A DNA stretch of 64,000 nt, taken from positions 868,001-932,000 of the forward strand of contig RCAB01000001.1 in the NCBI GenBank assembly GCA_003640385.1, read 5' to 3'. The DNA is from Setaria digitata (lineage: Eukaryota > Nematoda > Chromadorea > Rhabditida > Setariidae). Under the pieces are notes generated by a model, which was given only the letters and a program-made list of their open reading frames with translations, did not search any database and had not been told where the DNA came from. The position numbers and the translations under genes are program-made. Shown here piece by piece: positions 13,512 through 24,542 of the stretch; position 1 is the first letter of the stretch, and every line of letters begins with the position of its first letter.

Positions 13512-15747
13512 TTAAAACGATCGCTGCAACATTGCGTCTTCTGAATTTTCTTGCTCTACTCCACCTATGTGTATTTTTTCAATTTTTGGAGCAGTTTCCA
13601 GAAGAGGTGCCAAATCAAAAACTTTTTTCTCCTTAGTGGTTAGTTTATTTAAATTTTCTGCCATCTCCTTTGATAATGATTCAGCCTGAAATATATTCTT
13701 ATTAAAATACAAGGGAGCTATGGGAAAGGGTGATACAGATTTTTTTTTTCTCCGAAAACTCCCATGCAAATTAATTTCTAAATCGTTACCTCATTAAATC
13801 ATTAAGCACGTACCAATATTAATCTAAAAAAAAAACTGCCGATTTAAAAAAAAAAAATGTCAATTTTAAAAACCCAAAGCACTGCCAGAGCATAGAAAAT
13901 TGAAGGTATAAAGCGATTCTAACAAAACCCCATATGCATCTTCTACTAAAATAATGAGAATCCGAACCTTTTCCTGTAATAATTTGTCATACATTGGGCG
14001 ATAGACTTCAAAATACTGCTTGATACATTCCTGGGCTAATTTAAAAAAATCATCAATTCCTTCACCAGTCAAAGAAGAAACTGAAACAATGATAAAACAA
14101 AAATTCATCTCTTAGAATTTTCTGTACCTTCCCCACGGTAAGAAAAAAGCAGAATTTTTCATATAACAAAACCTTCTGAATTTTTGCCAAAGTCGAGGCC
14201 ACACCTATAACAATTACTTCATGAAACTACTACATACACTGATCCATCCTTTGTCAATGTTTTGTTTTGTTTTTTTTTTTTTTTTTTTTTTTTTGAAACA
14301 AGGAGTCCAACTCAACTCCAGTTCCATACGCACTCTGGAATCTTAACGAACCTGATACGGTGGCTAGATTTTGATAGAATTGATCAAGTACGAGGCTAAG
14401 GGATCTGGTTAAATCGTTTATGTAAGATATTGAATTTTGATCTAATGCTTCTTGGAAACTTTCGAAATCATTCATCCACTTCATTGCAAATGTTGGCTTT
14501 ATTATATCCGCCTGGAACTTACTTTTTATCATGATAATTGATTTCATCATACAAATTAATAGTATGTTAAGCATGAACTATTGGCTCCCCTCGTGTTTAA
14601 GAATCTAATAAAATCTGTGAGAAGAGAAAGCAATAGAAAAACAAAGGAAGGAACCAAATTTACTTTTTTATAAATCGTATTTTTTTATATACTATATCGT
14701 GATATCTTCAAAAATCTGGTAGTTTAACGAGGAGCAAAACAATGGGAACACTTTTAGAAATAAGCATAATTAAGTGACCTTATTTAAAACAATGATGAAA
14801 GGTAGTTTCATGCGATATAGAATTGAGCATGCGTAAAGCATATTTGACATGAATGTTGTCGGATTTGCAGCACGTACTGAATCAACGATAAACGCTATCA
14901 GAGTTGGAAATGAAGAAGCCAACGAATCGGTAATGATTGAACCGGAGGCCGACCATGTGAATGCTTCGATCTGACCAGGAGTATCTAACAAGCAATAAGA
15001 ACATTGTTCTGATCGAGATTTTATCAAATTCACTACCTGGAACATGAAATGTTTCTCTCTTTAAAAAAGATCTACTTAAGAGTTTACTCTGACGCAAGTA
15101 GGATTAAGTAAAGTAAGTGAATTATTAATTCGTTGGATCTATTGAAAATTCTTAGATTTAACTGCAATGTAAGATAGTATGAAGAAACTGCAGAAGACGA
15201 AATTAGTGACAATTATGCTTTAAACGAGACACAAACCTGATTAAATTTAGTGCATATAAGGTTTAAACAAGTCATTATAGCACCATTTGGTCCTAAATGA
15301 TATTCTTTCATCACCTGCTTGTATTTCACCGTATCTCGAATATCAATATTTGCTGCATATGGAACTTTGCTAACAGCCGGATCCAAATTCACCAAATACG
15401 GTGTAATATTTTGTTGACGTAAATGTGCTGACACACGCTCAAAGATTGAAGAAAAAATCAATTCTTTTAAAGATGTGACCGTATTGTAAAAAGATGTGAC
15501 CGTATTTCCGGAAATAAGAAGCTAAAATTAATATTCTCAAACAGAAACTCATTAACAATTTGATTACGAATTCAAGCTTGTAGGAAAACTGCGAAAATCT
15601 CCATGATCGAGTGACACAGTGGTGATAAAAGAAAACCTGAACAAAAGCACTTTTGCCAGATCCAGCCATCCCCAAAACGATAATTGTAGCGATGTTGCCA
15701 TTGAAAGCAGTAGTCGATGATGAAGCAGTTGCTTTCGTTCCTTCCAT
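13512..15747 (-). CDS. gop-2: GPN-loop GTPase 1 (GPN1/XAB1)
   Basis: Predicted 338-residue GPN-loop GTPase, which assembles RNA polymerase II and helps deliver it to the nucleus. Minus-strand exons: 15747-15637, 15437-15237, 15036-14779, 14511-14352, 14080-13968, 13685-13512; all phases agree. Visible motifs: Walker A GMAGSGKS (residues 26-33), the signature GPNG loop (86-89) within [17 protein letters not shown] (122-126), [33 protein letters not shown], and the guanine-specificity motif NKAD (189-192) formed across an intron. The family's usual TT after the P-loop lysine is replaced by SA. The tail is acidic and short, so the protein is a little shorter than the human one (about 374). Start: the ATG is preceded by ttcgag, a weak acceptor; a longer in-frame extension to 15918 exists but has no family support. 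gop-2 is the C. elegans name of the orthologue. It shares a 0.6-kb divergent promoter region with the BRC-RPA1 gene. Confidence 0.95.
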
Positions 15748-16368
15748 CTCGAAAGCGACTGTTGTAGGGAAGCACTTTTCCACACCTTCGGTTCCGTCAG
15801 TATAATTTCTTAATCGGAAAACAACGCAAACTCCTTTCAACCTATTCTTTCTGCGGCCAATTTCTTCCTTTTTGTTCAATCTCTGTTTCACAATAAAAGA
15901 AGCAGAAAGAGATGGCAACTGTTGAAAACTAAGCGTCCACTTTTCTAAAACAAACTCTAACTAATAAAGCAATCTAATTAATAACAACGAACTGGAATGA
16001 ATTAATTATTTCAGATCATCTCCTCCATACAACAACCACGCAACCCCAGCACGTCTCAGTGCAGTGAGCCGTGGATGTGTTCTTGAAAACTACGAGATAA
16101 CCCGAGTCTACTTCTCCTCCATTTTAATAGTCTTTAACATTAACCTCACTACCTAGTTCTCTCTTATTTGGTGCTGTCGTTATCCTCAGTGAGTGAAACC
16201 TTGGTAAGTAACGCTGAGGCAGGGCTCGTGGATTGGATTGAGAATACGTTACGCTCACGTGGCATATGCGTGAGTTCGTGGTATTGTCGTAGAATTGCGT
16301 TTCTGTAAATATGAGCAGACATTGCAGTGGCTTCTCTGAAGGGTTATGTCTTATGTAATCAGTTTGAA
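15748..16368. promoter_or_regulatory. Divergent promoter region of gop-2 and BRC-RPA1
   Basis: These 621 bases separate two start codons pointing away from each other, so both promoters must lie here. On the plus strand a perfect-looking donor (GTAAGT, gt at 16204-16205) and acceptors tgcag (ending 16327) and aatcag (ending 16361) suggest a 5'UTR intron or a trans-splice site for the BRC-RPA1 transcript. A search for an RPA70N-like exon in this interval found none. Confidence 0.5.
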
Positions 16369-19300
16369 ATGAGTGTCGGATTTGTGACGGCTTCGGGGAA
16401 AGGCGTAAAGGTTAGCGATGAGGCGCTTCAGAAGGCAAAACATCTCTTTGAACAACTCGACAACGATGGCGATTCTCTTCGATCCGCTACTGAAGACACT
16501 AGTAACTCGCGATGCTGCAGCGTGAAAAATAAGTAAGCAGTGAAATATGTAAATAGGCCGCTATCTACAGATAGGCAAAATTCCACTCAATTTTTGTGAT
16601 TTAGGAGAGGATTCAACAGCTTTCATCTGTGGAGCACAGTTTTTGTCGTTAGTTATTAAGCATTCTCGTACATTACTCATAAGCTACCTCTTAAATGCTG
16701 GCGTGAATCATTTCTATCAATTTCAGTGTTTTAGCGCCACTCCCTACTCTGTTCAATGCGACAGGACGAAATTCTAAGCAGATCTCATCAACTTTCAAAT
16801 CTCCGCTGGTTAAGAATGGTTGGAGATACGCTAACAAATTTGTCACTTATTTTGCAAGATATGTACATGTACTCACTTTGTCAGGAATATTAAGTAAATC
16901 TTAGGATTTTGCTAAGATTTACTTGGCATTCTTATTACCGCTGGGAAATAAGTCCTATAATGAGACTTCTGGACGAGTTTCGTAAGGAAGTAATTGTTTT
17001 CAAATGTGTCGTTGTCCCTTCTGAGTATATTTTATAGTTGTTGAATGTTTTGCAGCGAGCTGTAGCAGCAGTTTCAATTCACCAATCAAAAAAATTGCAA
17101 AAGCATCTGAGCAATCTACTGCCGTAACGCCAAAGAGTATGTTAGGTTATCTTTATATGATGATGAATGGTACTGTTTTCAATACCTTCTTTACATTTTG
17201 TGTTCACAGTATTAAAAAGTATTTCTTCAGCCTCTAAAAGTTGGACCACTGCTGCTGTCCAGTCATTAGTAAAAAAAATGTAAGTCAGCTGAGAGCAAAC
17301 TTATAAATAGGTTTGAAACTTTTAGATTCTGTTTGTGGTAAAATTGGAAATGTTACTCCGATCAAATTGTTGACACCATATTGCAAAAATTGGCGATTAT
17401 GCATCAAAGTTACTTCTATTGATGAGGCAAATACTTCGCCGCCCATTCATTGTTATTCCTTTTAATTCTCATTTATTTTTCTAGAGTTCTAACTCTTGCT
17501 GGTCATTACGTCAAGATAAAATGTTATTTTTAGATAAGATGTTTTCGGGGTCAGCATATATTTTCATTTCTGGCAGTGGATGACAGTGGTGTCGAAATTC
17601 GTGTTTCTGCTTGTGGTGACACTGCATACAGAATTGCTCCTAGGATTTGCTCGGAACAGGTAGATCGGTGCAAATTCTACGATTTCAAATATTTAGTTCC
17701 TCCAAAATTATATATGCAAGATTTTTAGATGTATTATATTACGCGGGCATCGGTGAAAATGGCTAACAGGAGGTATGGTCGCAATAAACACGATATGGAA
17801 GTTGTACTCCGACCGGATAGTGAGGTCATATCTACAATATTAGTATTTATGATGGGAATCATATTGTACTTGTGCTAAGTAGGGTGGGAGTGGCGAATCT
17901 TGTTTTTTGGAAGCTTGAGAAAGAGAAATAACATATTGGAAGGATATTTGTTTTCAGGTTACGAAGTGTACAGATCGACCTCATATTCTGTCACCAAAAA
18001 TGAATTTTGAGTTTGTGCGTATTCGCAATTTGCAAAGTTTCATCGATGCGGAAATAGGTGTGACCAAATTGCTTTGTTGTATCATAAAAAGTATCGTTGA
18101 TTTGCTCTAGAATACCTTGGTCATTAATGGAGGTCGATGAGTGAAGTACTTTACTGAAGTAATAATGAAAGAGAGTGAAGCTTTAATGTAAATTTTAGCT
18201 AGAAATATTTTTTAAGAAAGCACTACTTTTAAAGATGTGTTGGGAACAGTGATCGACATTGGTGAAATGAAGATATTGAAATCAAAAGCTGGAGAGGAGT
18301 TACAAAAAAGAGAAATACAGATCGTTGATGATACTAGTTACTGTGTCACTATAACTTTGTGGGGACAGAAAGCAAAAATATTCCCGGGCGAACAGTATCA
18401 ACGTGTTTTAGTTGCTAAAGGATTCCTTGTGCGTTGTTTTCAAGGTTATCACTTTGTAATTTGAATGTGCAATTATAATGAGGATTAATATGTTTAGCTA
18501 GCGATTTTGCTGTATATTTAAGAGGTTTTGCTAGTGATATAGTTTCAGTTGTTTGAAAGACAAATCTCCCGTAATATGGCCAATTTTTTGACATTTCAGA
18601 GACGATATCGTTAGTCTCAATAACCTCCAGTAAATTGTTACACGACCCACATTTCCCAGAAGCTGATGCGTTGAGGCTTTGGTATAATGAAAATAAGGAT
18701 AAGACTTTTAAACCCGCATCTCTGAATCAAGTTTTATCATGTAAATTATCGATAACTTATATTAGCAACTCTTCATTATCAGTCTTTTTCCTTTTTCATA
18801 GCTTCAAACTTTTTCAGTTAATTAAAAAAACTAACGGAAGAACCTTTCAAACTTACCGACATATGAAGTCTTCCGCGGATTGTCTTCTTCTTTTTTCTTC
18901 TTTTTCTCCCCACAGGATAATCAAATTATTTTTAGTCCAAGAACACAAGTGGATCAGGCAGTTAAAACTTTTGCAAACGGGTCATTTTTTTAACTTGACT
19001 GCAATGATTTCTTCAATTTTTACAGAAAATGCTGTCTATAAGGTGCGTTCTTTCTTGCCAAGATTGCGTTAATTTTTTCAGCTCAAGAAGAATAGAGACT
19101 AGTGAATTCTTTTTCTGCAGTTGAAGAAAAATTTATGGATGATACTGGTCTTAAGATAATTGTGAGGCGATTAAAAAAATTCATTTGAAAAATTTATTTA
19201 CTTGCTATGAAGCTTTTCAGGGTTGCTTAACTTGTAAGAAAAAGTTGTTGGTTGAAAAGGGTGGTGACTTATACATTTGTGCAAAATGTGGTATTTGCAA

Positions 19301-19998
19301 CGAATATAAATATTACTACACTTTGCATGTAAGTGCTGAACTGAAACGAATGATTTTGGATCAACTTACCTCCATGACAAAGATCAAGATTTCAAAATTT
19401 AAAAATTGTCCTTACATGCTTAAAACATTTTTTATCATCGTGTTTTTAATCATGATTGTCGATCATACCATTAGTTTATTAGACGGTTTCTTCAATTCGT
19501 CCTTACATAAGAGTATGCTTCAGCTCTTTCGGGGGTTGGATGAAAGGAAACAAAAATTTCAGTTTCAATCCCTTCTACTTTTAAATGCTGATCTTTTAGA
19601 AAAATTCTGTTTTAGTTAAGGGATGCTATAGAGAACGTAGATCCAACATCAAAACTTTTTTCCAGATGGAATTATCTGATCTTACGGGAACCGTGAGTGT
19701 GACTGCATTCGATAATTGTGCTCAGAAGCTTATTGGGGACGAGGCAGATGAAGTTGCGAAATTCCTAAAGTTTGACAATGATCGATACCAGCTGTGCTTC
19801 AAAAGTGTTCTTTTTAAGCCATACATGTTTCGAATCAGTGCACAAAGGAGAGGAAGTATTGATTGTTTGACTGCTGTAGCTAAACCAGGGCAAACTTTAT
19901 TTTGGTCGATGAAAGATTTGACACCGATGCCGTTCGATAGTTATTGCACATTTTTACAACATGCTGTTGAACATGCAGGTGCTGGAACATCTAAATAA
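16369..19998 (+). CDS. BRC motif fused to RPA large-subunit OB folds
   Basis: Predicted 546-residue protein. Exons: 16369-16532, 16727-16818, 17056-17136, 17210-17279, 17539-17659, 17729-17824, 17958-18057, 18217-18444, 18600-18740, 18936-19042, 19221-19328, 19666-19998; phases agree throughout. Residues 4-28 form a BRC motif, the RAD51-binding peptide of BRCA2: FVTA (5-8), SGKGVKVS, AL.KA, LFE (26-28). A Ser/Lys-rich linker follows (FKSPLVK, FNSPIKK). Residues ~112-215 match RPA70 DBD-A (IFSFLAVDDSGVEIRV). Residues ~245-365 match DBD-B (SKAGEELQKREIQIVDD, ITLWGQKA). Residues ~380-546 match DBD-C, with zinc ribbon C402/C405/C420/C423, then LTGTVSVTAFDNCAQKLIG and a C-terminal helix that in RPA forms the trimer. 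The usual N-terminal RPA70N domain is missing. Such a protein should bind ssDNA and RAD-51 together. Exon 4/5 boundaries have an alternative (donor GTAAAA near 17270 with acceptor at 17533), and the exon 2 donor (GTTGGA) is weak. Alternative explanation: exon 1 belongs to a separate short transcript. The RPA part is certain, the fusion likely. Confidence 0.85.
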
Positions 19999-20031
19999 CA
20001 TTTTTTTTTTTTTTTTTTTCACTGCATGTGC

Positions 20032-20089
20032 AAAAAATGATGTAAAATTTCTAACTAAAAAAATTTTACATCATTTTTTTAGTTAGAAA
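20032..20089. repeat. Two interleaved inverted repeats in a 3'UTR
   Basis: Arm A (about 20032-20047, aaaaaatgatgtaaaa) pairs with A' (about 20064-20079). Arm B (about 20048-20063, tttctaactaaaaaaa) pairs with B' (about 20074-20089). The order is A-B-A'-B', so the right half is a permuted reverse complement of the left half. Both stems cannot form as a simple hairpin; the topology is pseudoknot-like. It begins about 34 bases after the stop codon of the BRC-RPA1 gene and precedes its poly(A) signal. Confidence 0.75.
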
Positions 20090-20125
20090 TTTTCGAAAAG
20101 ACAACGTATAATTTTATTGGATCGA

Positions 20126-20131
20126 AATAAA
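20126..20131 (+). other. Poly(A) signal for BRC-RPA1
   Basis: AATAAA about 130 bases downstream of the stop codon on the plus strand; the only good candidate before the convergent neighbour. Confidence 0.55.
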
Positions 20132-20890
20132 AAAGTACTAAAGATTTGTATGGGTATTATGAATCAGCGAAGATTTTTATTGTCGCTTGTAAATTTTAAC
20201 ACTTTTTTTTTTATTTCCTTTTCATCATCATGATCAGTGTCTTATCTAGAGTCAAAAAATATGCCGTTGGAGGAGACGGAGTGAAACGATATTTTCACTC
20301 TTTTCCTTATAAAAATGGATGCTGTGAAATTAAGTTAAAAACGGTTGCTTTTTTAGCCTGTACTAAAAAAAAAACCAGTATTTTCCATCTTTCCTTTATT
20401 TCAGACAATGTAATGTGATCTTTTTTTACATACAGTAATGCACACTTTACCTCAAAAAAAACAGTCTTATGTACATATCAGAATGTTCAAGAAAATGTAT
20501 ATGTTATTTGTTTTGGACAGCGACTGTCTTTTCTTAAATATCATACCATTTTCTCATGATTTTGTCGATTTTACATCTTTCTTTTCCTTTCGTTGCTTTA
20601 GCAGATAGTCAACAGAAATTTCAAATTTACTCTGATGGCTAATGTAACTTGAGGATTACGAAGGATTATTTCAAAAAGAGTTTCTGTTTATCAGATTTTC
20701 AGTTCACCTTAATTTTTATAAAGTCGCAACTGCACAGAAAAAAAAAAATTTCCATGAAATGATAATTTAACAAAGGCGTAAAATGCAGGCTAATCATAAC
20801 GGCTTCATGTTTTTGTTTCTTAGTCCCAGGGTGGTAGCGCTATATGAGATTTCCAAATCAATTAAGTCAAAACAATGTAGTTCAACTAGT

Positions 20891-23800
20891 CTAAGAGCTA
20901 ACCCGAAATTCCCACTCACTTGCAATAGAGCAAAAGCGATTTTTAGTGGTACTGGACAACTCATTCTCGCCGTGTAAGCATTGGCCAATTGCTGCGTTGT
21001 AGATTTTACGTCCCTGAAATGTTGATGACTTTTTTCAAAAATTTATCGCAGCCTCGAAATCGGTTTTAATAGAAATTCCCTCTTAAAATAAATTGATTAG
21101 TACTTACCATTAGCGACCACTCCTGATGAGCACCTTGTAAGTGACACTTTAGGATACGCGGCTCCTAAAACTTCACATTAGTAACTATTAAAAGTCTACG
21201 ATACGTGTGCATGTTGTTTGACTAGGATGATTGGATGACCGTATTAACATCTCAATTTGCTGTTTATGTCTTATTTAAATAATGTATACATCACTGTTAC
21301 CAGTAAATTATCAAAGACCGCCAATATCTTCCATAATTCCCACCACTGTTTGCAGAAATGATGTGTATTGAATAATTAGTCCGCAGTTCCAATCAGTGGG
21401 GGGAAATGTGGATAAAGCAGAAAATATGAGAAAGTCTGAGAGAAAACTCGCCTTTAAGGAATCGAGACAGAGCGTTGCTGAACCCATAGGGCGAAGTTCG
21501 CCAAGCTTTGTCCAACGCCAACTTTGATAACGATATCCTTTGCGACACTGCTCCACGAGTACTCTATTTCCTCTAACCAAATGTCCATTGGTTGCTTCAG
21601 CTGTTAGGCATAAATTCGTGTTACTTAATATTATCTGTAAAAGTTTTAGCTTAATTACTATATGATGGCAAATTGAGACATGTTGCAGTTGTCGTTTCTT
21701 CATAAATTTCGAAAATACTACCTCAACCATCTCTCAACACGCTGCAATTTCATTTCTGTTGTTTTTCTTACTGACCTGGTATTCTCAAAAAACTTCGACC
21801 TTCACTAGTGCAAAAGTCTCACATGATATCTGGAGATATTTTTATTCCGTAACATATCAGATTTCTTCAAATCGATTACTGTTGGGTGGTTGTTTGGTAG
21901 TAGTTCTGGGTAAATATTCTTGAGATACCACAGAAACGGTTTGCAGTGCAGCTTCTTGCGCAATGCTTTCATTTCAGTCACATCACCTATATCAACTTCT
22001 CGAAGATTTGGTCTGCTGGCGTAAAATTTATTCTAAAAAAATCATTTAGTCTGGAAAATACGATAAATATCTGAGTTTAAGGTAGAAAAGAAAAATGAAT
22101 CCAGAGGATAAAACTTGGCTTTAATAGGAAGCTAATATTTAATAATGGCTTCTTCAAAATTATGAGCGTCCATTTAGTATTTATCTACAAGAACTGCATC
22201 AAAAGGCTGATTTAAGCTCAATTTATTTTCCGAGACTACATTACTATCTATAATATGTCCATTCCTGCCTCTGTAATGTGGACATTAAGTATTGGGCTTA
22301 CAAAAAAAAAGTTTAAAATGCTTACGATATATTCATCCAGCCAAACATTGGCAGCACGAGCGGCATTTCTACCCATCGAATCAATCCCGAGTCCATACGG
22401 CCGTCGCGAACGGAATATGTGACCAACTCTGCTGCATGGGATAATTTCCAAACGGCCACCACACATCCAAATCTTCAACTGGTTAGTTTTTTAACGAAAT
22501 TCAAGTCAATTAAAATACTGCTGCACTTAAGATGGAATATCACCAGCAATATTGTTTGTTTATTCATCAGTAATATTAACTTCCAAAACACTTGGGTCTA
22601 TCGATATACGTTCTGTCATTCATCTAGATGAAATCAGAGGGTCCGGGAAGTCCGGGCTCGTGGGTATTCTGGTGAGTATTGTAGCATAATTTTTACCCGT
22701 AAAGACATTTCAACATTTTCTGCTCCCCAAATTTCCATGCCTTTATCATACTGTCCAAGTTCATCGAAGTATTTCCTGTGAATAGCGAATAAACCCCCAG
22801 CCATTGTTGGTGATTTCAGCGGTCGTATGTACTGTTTGGGTTCATTGAAGTAAGATGGTGGGAAGTAATCCCACTTGAATGCCAGTGACCAAGTCATGCC
22901 ACCTTTGCATATAGGTGATTCGATATATTTCAAAGTGTCTGCATCAATGATATCGATTATCGGGCAAACAACTCTAAATATTCCAAAAAAGTTTTCTTTT
23001 CCAACCTTTCTCATAATTTCACTTAATACTGGTGGTTGTCTCTCGACTTTGCAGATGTTTCGAGCAAATAGCAAACGAACGTATGTCTGTCGGCAACGAT
23101 TCGATCCAGCAACGGTTCAAGCCATCTTTCATTTACTTCGCAATGACTATCCAGAAACACCAATACTTCACCCGTAGCATGTTTTGCTCCAAATATTTTC
23201 GCCCGGATCAATCCTTCATTCTTTCTCGTATTCAACATCTTCACCACATCACTGCTCCAGTTTTCACGGGCATACGCATGCACTACGGCATCAGATGCTT
23301 TGTCTTAAAGATGATTCTATAGTAGGAACTGAAGAGTTGGTGAAGCGACTGAGAATACAGAATCGTGCGAAATCCTTACATTTATTATTACCCAGGAACT
23401 TATTCCTCTGTTCAATGTTCATGTAATCGTTTATGTTCAAATATAAGACGATTTTGACAGCTTAATTGGCACTATTTGTTACAATAAAGCAACTGAAAAT
23501 CCTTTTCTTTTTACAGTTGAGGAGCCTGAACAAACCAAGATTACTGTTGTCATTCACTAGTAATATTTCGTTAAGCAAGTTTGATGGAGTCCTATCGAGA
23601 ATACTGTTAACCATGCGAATTAGGACTGATGAAGCTTCATTATAGTAACAAATAATAATACTCGCCGCTGGCAATTCTTCCGAATAACTTTCGTTTAGGC
23701 ATCTGAAGTATAGAACAGCAATGTATCACACCATAAATTTAAATTGCCTCAAAATAAGCAGACTTCCTTCAACAAATAAATTTCTCTTTTAAAAGTTTAA

Positions 23801-24542
23801 TAAGTCAAAACTCACAAATAATGCCGTGTATCTGGAATCTTTCGCCGTGGTCCAATTCTATTGCTAAGGAATTCATTGAAAGCATATTTGGTGTAACTTA
23901 TTTCACGCTCTTTCTATAAGTTATGTGAAATTTGCACAAAATCGACCTCAAGCATATCACTTCTCTAAACAAATATTATTTGTTTTGGTTCAAAATCTCA
24001 ACAAAATGAATTTAGGAAAATGAATAGAAAACAGGCCTGTTGCATGGATGAATAAAAATACTTGGGGCTGCAACGTTAGTGGAAATTAAACAATAAGAAA
24101 TGTCCCAATTTATTGTCATTAGACAATTATAACTAAAAAGTTTTTGCTTGTGATGATGGGATATCACTAAACATTGAGAGATGCAATAGAAGGAAAAAAA
24201 TAGCAGGGTATTGGAGAAATGTACCTGTTCTCGGTGATTTCGTACAATGGATAACTTCTCGAGGTCGACTTCGGGTGCTTTATTCAGTGAAAACTGCTCT
24301 TCTCGCATTTCGTTTGATATATCACTAGTTTTCCTGTTTTCATTGTTGTTACGAGTTACATGTGATTCAAGAGATTGAGAATGGATACCTTCAGTTGCAC
24401 GAACAGATTGATGATATTGTTGGTGTAAGGAAGTGATCCGAACTCTCGGTTCATTCAGTACTGTCAGATATGCCACCATGAGGGTCATCCATATTACTGA
24501 TGTAATAATTGTTGCAGTCATACAGCATGTGGTCATTCGCAT
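20891..24542 (-). CDS. Polypeptide GalNAc-transferase, GALNT11-like
   Basis: Predicted 597-residue Golgi type II membrane enzyme that starts mucin-type O-glycosylation by moving GalNAc from UDP-GalNAc to Ser/Thr. Minus-strand exons: 24542-24225, 23913-23816, 23702-23545, 23303-23081, 22973-22697, 22472-22326, 22032-21823, 21634-21452, 21164-21108, 21013-20891; phases agree. It has a short cytosolic tail, a membrane anchor (about residues 5-28), a stem, then the catalytic GT-A domain: [22 protein letters not shown], the manganese-binding DSH (243-245) in [23 protein letters not shown], and IWGAENVE where most relatives have WGGEN. The C-terminal ricin-type lectin domain shows three repeats ([24 protein letters not shown]). 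[20 protein letters not shown] and HFKWD-like phrases fit the GALNT11 branch best from memory; subfamily is inferred. One intron starts with GC (see findings). Confidence 0.93.

Larger units (their letters stand above)
19999..20890. other. Convergent 3' flank region
   Basis: This lies between the stop codons of the BRC-RPA1 gene (plus) and the GalNAc-transferase (minus). It holds a T tract (20001-20019), the interleaved inverted repeats at 20032-20089, an AATAAA for the plus-strand gene, and otherwise nothing coding that I can support. Confidence 0.6.

Noticed and set aside
15439..15918. N-terminal extension of GPN1 up to 15918
   Set aside because: The extension has no family counterpart, and the ATG at 15747 gives the normal N-terminal length.
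16366..16536. BRC-encoding frame as a stand-alone 56-codon gene ending at 16536
   Set aside because: The stop lies just past a strong GTAAGC donor (16533), and phase-compatible exons lead directly into the RPA exons; a standalone peptide is less likely but is kept as the refuting alternative.
19185..19619. Read-through of DBD-C exon 11 past 19328
   Set aside because: A perfect GTAAGT donor at 19329 and the alignment to exon 12 (MELSDLTGT) show that the rest is intron.
22875..23426. Plus-strand frames across the GalNAc-transferase
   Set aside because: Antisense shadows of well-supported minus-strand exons.
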